64,000 nt of DNA from contig NZ_RJSE01000005.1 in NCBI RefSeq assembly GCF_003725695.1, forward strand, positions 99,096-163,095, in the 5' to 3' direction. The DNA is from Nocardioides marmoriginsengisoli (GTDB lineage: Bacteria > Actinomycetota > Actinomycetes > Propionibacteriales > Nocardioidaceae). How positions within the stretch are numbered: position 1 is the first letter of the stretch; every line of letters begins with the position of its first letter. Shown here in pieces: positions 61,498 to 64,000 of the stretch. The position numbers and the translations under genes are program-made. Below the pieces are notes generated by a model, which was not told where the DNA came from, did no database searches, and saw only the letters and a list, made by a program, of their open reading frames with translations.

Positions 61498-62327
61498 AGT
61501 CGCTCAACGACAAGGTCGTCGTCATCAGCGGAGCCGGTGGCGGCATGGGTCGCGAGATGGCCCTCAAGGCGGCCCGCGAGGGTGCGCTGCTGGCGATCTC
61601 CGACTGGAACGCCGAGGCACTGGCCGAGACCGTCGACCTGGTCAAGGGACTCGGTGCCGAGGTCCGCAGCGACGTCATCGACGTCTCCGACCGGGCCGCG
61701 ATGGGTGCCTGGGCGACCGCCGTCGCCGAGCAGTTCGGCCGGGTCAACGTGGTCGTCAACAACGCCGGCGTCACCGTGACCGGCGACTTCGAGGAGATGT
61801 CCTACGAGGACTTCGACTGGATCGTCGGCGTCAACTTCAACGGCGTCGTCAACGGCACCAAGGAGTTCCTCCCGCACCTGATCGCCTCCGGCGACGGCGC
61901 CCTGGTGAACATCTCCAGCCTCTTCGGCCTGGTCTCGATGCCCGGGCAGACCGCCTACAACGCGACCAAGTACGCCGTCCGCGGCTTCACCGAGGCCCTC
62001 CGCGAGGAGATGCTGATCAACAAGCACCCGGTCACGGTCACCTGCATCCACCCGGGCGGCATCAAGACCGGGATCGCCCGCAACGGCCGCAAGACCGCGA
62101 GCCAGGACGCCGGCAAGATCGACGAGCTCTTCGACAAGCGCCTGGCCCGGATGACCGCCGAGAAGGCCGCCGGGATCATCCTGGACAACGCGGTCAAGGG
62201 GAAGGCGCGGGTCCTGGTCGGCATCGACGCGCACATCATCCACCACCTCGCCAAGGTCGCCGGCTCGCGCTACCAGGACGTGGTGGCGTGGGGCGCACCG
62301 AAGACGATGCCCAAGCCCAAGAAGTAG
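61494..62327 (+). CDS. SDR-family oxidoreductase
   Basis: The 277-residue classical SDR has cofactor motif ISGAGGGMGREM, NNAG, catalytic Ser in NISSLFG and YNATK. It probably interconverts an alcohol and the ketone used by the coupled monooxygenase; the substrate is unknown. Confidence 0.9.
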   Translation: MKSLNDKVVVISGAGGGMGREMALKAAREGALLAISDWNAEALAETVDLVKGLGAEVRSDVIDVSDRAAMGAWATAVAEQFGRVNVVVNNAGVTVTGDFEEMSYEDFDWIVGVNFNGVVNGTKEFLPHLIASGDGALVNISSLFGLVSMPGQTAYNATKYAVRGFTEALREEMLINKHPVTVTCIHPGGIKTGIARNGRKTASQDAGKIDELFDKRLARMTAEKAAGIILDNAVKGKARVLVGIDAHIIHHLAKVAGSRYQDVVAWGAPKTMPKPKK

Positions 62328-62352
62328 GCAGGACCTCCGTAGGCTTGCCCGC

Positions 62353-62883
62353 GTGACCGACCTCCGAGCCGTCCGCGTCCGCACCCGCAAGTGGCCCGAC
62401 GAGCCGCACTGGGAGTTCGACGCGGTCCGGCTGGGGGTCGACGCGCTCGGGCACTGGCTCGGCGTCACCAGGGGCACCTGGCTCGCCAAGCCGGGCAAGG
62501 GCTTCACCGCCTGGGCCGACCACGTGGTGCTGCTCCCCCACGACGACTGGTGGGTGGCCACCATCTACGGCAACGATGCCGACCGCCCGGTGGACTTCTA
62601 CGTCGACATGACAACGCCCTGCACCTGGTCGGAGGACGAGTCCGAGGTCCGCTGCGTCGACCTGGACCTGGACGTGATCCGCGAGACCGACGGCCGGGTC
62701 TGGATCGACGACGAGGACGAGTTCGCCGAGCACCAGGTCGCGCTGGGCTACCCGGCCGAGGTGATCGCCGGTGCCCGGGCGAGCTGCGACGAGGTCTTTG
62801 CGGCGATGTCGGCGGAGAGGGCGCCGTTCGACGGCAGCGTGGCCCGCTGGCTGGCGAAGCTCGCCGAGATCCGCCAGCCGTAG
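62353..62883 (+). CDS. DUF402 protein
   Basis: The 176-residue protein has the DUF402 core with WWVATIYG, VDFYVDMTTPC, and acidic EVRCVDLDLDVI and DDEDEF. Some DUF402 proteins are nucleotide phosphatases. TAGGCT lies 7 nt before the GTG start. Confidence 0.82.
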   Translation: MTDLRAVRVRTRKWPDEPHWEFDAVRLGVDALGHWLGVTRGTWLAKPGKGFTAWADHVVLLPHDDWWVATIYGNDADRPVDFYVDMTTPCTWSEDESEVRCVDLDLDVIRETDGRVWIDDEDEFAEHQVALGYPAEVIAGARASCDEVFAAMSAERAPFDGSVARWLAKLAEIRQP

Positions 62884-62894
62884 TTCCCGTACAG

Positions 62895-63578
62895 CTAGAG
62901 CACGCCGGTGTACGGGTCCCGGTCGGTGATGCAGTACGTCGCCCCGGACGGGTCGCGGAGCACCGTCCAGTGCTGCCGGGTGGCCTCCACCCGGGCGCCG
63001 AGCCCGCGGTGGCGATCGGTCTCGGCGGCACGATCGGTGGTCGCCAGGTCCAGGTGCGCACGGACCGGGCCGTTCTCCTCGTCCAGGCGCTGCAGCAGGA
63101 TCCGTAGCGGCACCTCGTCGGGCCGGGCCAGGAAGCGGAACTCGGGACGGCTGCCCTCGTGCAGCTCCCACCCGGTGGCGTCGGCCCAGAAGGCGCACTC
63201 CGCGTCGTACGCCGACGGGGGCACGTCCAGGCAGACCTGGTCGACCAGGCTGGCCTGTCCCCCGGCCCAGATCCGCGGCAACGGCCGGACGCCCGACTCG
63301 CCCTCGTTGAGGCAGTAGGGCAGCCCTCCGGGTGACCGCAGGACCTCCAGGTCGCGGTCGCCCTCGTGCAGGTCGAGGTGCACCCCGGCCGGTCCGGCGC
63401 CGATCCGCTGGAACCGGAGATAGGGATCGCCGTCGGGAGGCAGGAAGGTGGCGAACTCGCCGTCGGCGCCGCGCGTGCTCGAGAGCGTCGAGCCGGTGAC
63501 CCCGCACCAGAACGCCGCGGCCGCGGCCTGGCGGGAGGCGGGCACGTCCACGAAGGCGGTGATCCAGGCTGTCGTCAC
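62895..63578 (-). CDS. VOC-superfamily (glyoxalase-like) two-domain protein
   Basis: The 227-residue protein has two VOC half-domains: the first begins ITAFVDVPASRQAAAAAFWC, the second QVCLDVPPSAYDAECAFWAD. Metal ligands are not all conserved. The GTG at 63578 is preferred; longer in-frame starts exist (e.g. ATG near 63603). Confidence 0.78.
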   Translation of the reverse strand: MTTAWITAFVDVPASRQAAAAAFWCGVTGSTLSSTRGADGEFATFLPPDGDPYLRFQRIGAGPAGVHLDLHEGDRDLEVLRSPGGLPYCLNEGESGVRPLPRIWAGGQASLVDQVCLDVPPSAYDAECAFWADATGWELHEGSRPEFRFLARPDEVPLRILLQRLDEENGPVRAHLDLATTDRAAETDRHRGLGARVEATRQHWTVLRDPSGATYCITDRDPYTGVL

Positions 63579-63611
63579 CCTGGTGATGCTCCCATGTGTC
63601 AGCATCCTCAT

Positions 63612-64000
63612 GTGGCCATCGACTTCGCGGTATCGCCCCGGCCGACCCTTGGGGTCGAGTGGGAGTTCGCCCTCGTCGACCACCGCACCCGGGACCTGGT
63701 CAATGCCGCCTCCGAGCTCTTCGACCTGGTCGAGGAGCGCCACGGACCGGAGCCGCGGCTGCACAAGGAGCTGCTCCGCAACAGCGTGGAGCTGACCACC
63801 GGCATCTGCGAGAACACCGACCAGGCCATCGCCGAGCTCGTCGAGATGCTCGCCAAGGTGGTCCCGGTCGCGGCCGACCTCGGCGTCGACCTGTTCAGCG
63901 CCGGGACGCACCCGTTCGCGGCCTGGTCCGACCAGCTGCTCACGCCCGGGCACCGCTACGAGGAACTGATGGCCCGGACCCAGTGGTGGGGCCGGCAGAT
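63612..64000 (+). CDS. Glutamate-cysteine ligase-like (carboxylate-amine ligase) protein, 3' end outside window
   Basis: The first ~129 residues match GCS2/YbdK-type ligases: TLGVEWEFALVDHRTRDLVN, LHKELLRNSVELTTGICENT and FSAGTHPFAAWSDQ, with ATP/Mg-binding Glu residues. The family includes EgtA and weak gamma-glutamylcysteine ligases. The GTG at 63612 has CAGCAT 6 nt upstream; an in-frame ATG at 63594 is an alternative. Divergent from the VOC gene. Confidence 0.85.
   Translation, partial: MAIDFAVSPRPTLGVEWEFALVDHRTRDLVNAASELFDLVEERHGPEPRLHKELLRNSVELTTGICENTDQAIAELVEMLAKVVPVAADLGVDLFSAGTHPFAAWSDQLLTPGHRYEELMARTQWWGRQ

Overview
The window is high-GC, densely packed actinobacterial chromosome. 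An SsgA-family regulator, a phosphatidylinositol-phosphate synthase, a coproporphyrin-type haem pathway with HemQ, a 4Fe-4S APS reductase and a KstR-type operator together suggest a Nocardioides-like member of the Propionibacteriales. The genus is an inference from gene content. Most genes look like core chromosome. Clear accessory features are the 25.0-28.7 kb island and a sigma-factor/sortase module at 2.1-4.5 kb.

Region by region. 0-9 kb: partial pdxS, a pentapeptide-repeat protein, PIP synthase pgsA1, a membrane-anchored ECF sigma factor followed by a class F sortase, then HIT hydrolase, thrS, and a two-gene operon behind a perfect KstR-type site. 8.8-11.3 kb: four tRNAs (Val-CAC, Gly-GCC, Cys-GCA, Val-GAC), an SsgB-like protein and an aminodeoxychorismate lyase-like enzyme. 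11.3-19.6 kb: secreted and membrane proteins, a potassium channel, a YihY protein, and a C4-dicarboxylate transporter divergent from its two-component system. 19.6-24.9 kb: glyA and an assimilatory sulfate operon (sulfite reductase, zinc ribbon, APS reductase, chelatase) preceded by a short leader-peptide ORF. 25.0-28.7 kb: a DNRLRE/trypsin-like secreted protein with a small membrane partner, bracketed by a 13-bp inverted repeat. 28.7-35.6 kb: DUF3037, HipA-like kinase and PPK2 operon, LigC ligase, Prim-Pol, MsrB. 35.6-41.7 kb: haem genes hemQ, cgoX and hemE, DUF3000, RNase D. 41.7-49.7 kb: lipoproteins, a structured RNA candidate, two tandem PemK-like genes, HrpA helicase. 49.7-59.3 kb: a PhoP/PhoR-like two-component system and a glycan cluster (methyltransferase, two glycosyltransferases, UDP-xylose synthase, UDP-glucose dehydrogenase, membrane GT39). 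59.3-64 kb: TetR with a divergent Baeyer-Villiger-type monooxygenase and SDR, DUF402, VOC, and a partial glutamate-cysteine ligase-like gene.

Regulation is unusually readable here. About 25 genes have a TAnnnT hexamer ending 6-7 nt before the start codon, the signature of leaderless transcription, and this fixes many starts. PhoP-box-like 11-bp direct repeats lie upstream of the PhoP-like gene, its divergent neighbour and the distant GT39 gene, suggesting a local regulon. The sigma factor and sortase share an identically spaced promoter-like motif.

The strongest candidates for something undescribed are the sigma-ZAS-TM-sensor fusion paired with a sortase, the secreted protease island, the DUF3037/HipA/PPK2 operon, and the structured RNA at 44548-44628. 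No CRISPR array, rRNA, integrase or transposase was seen.
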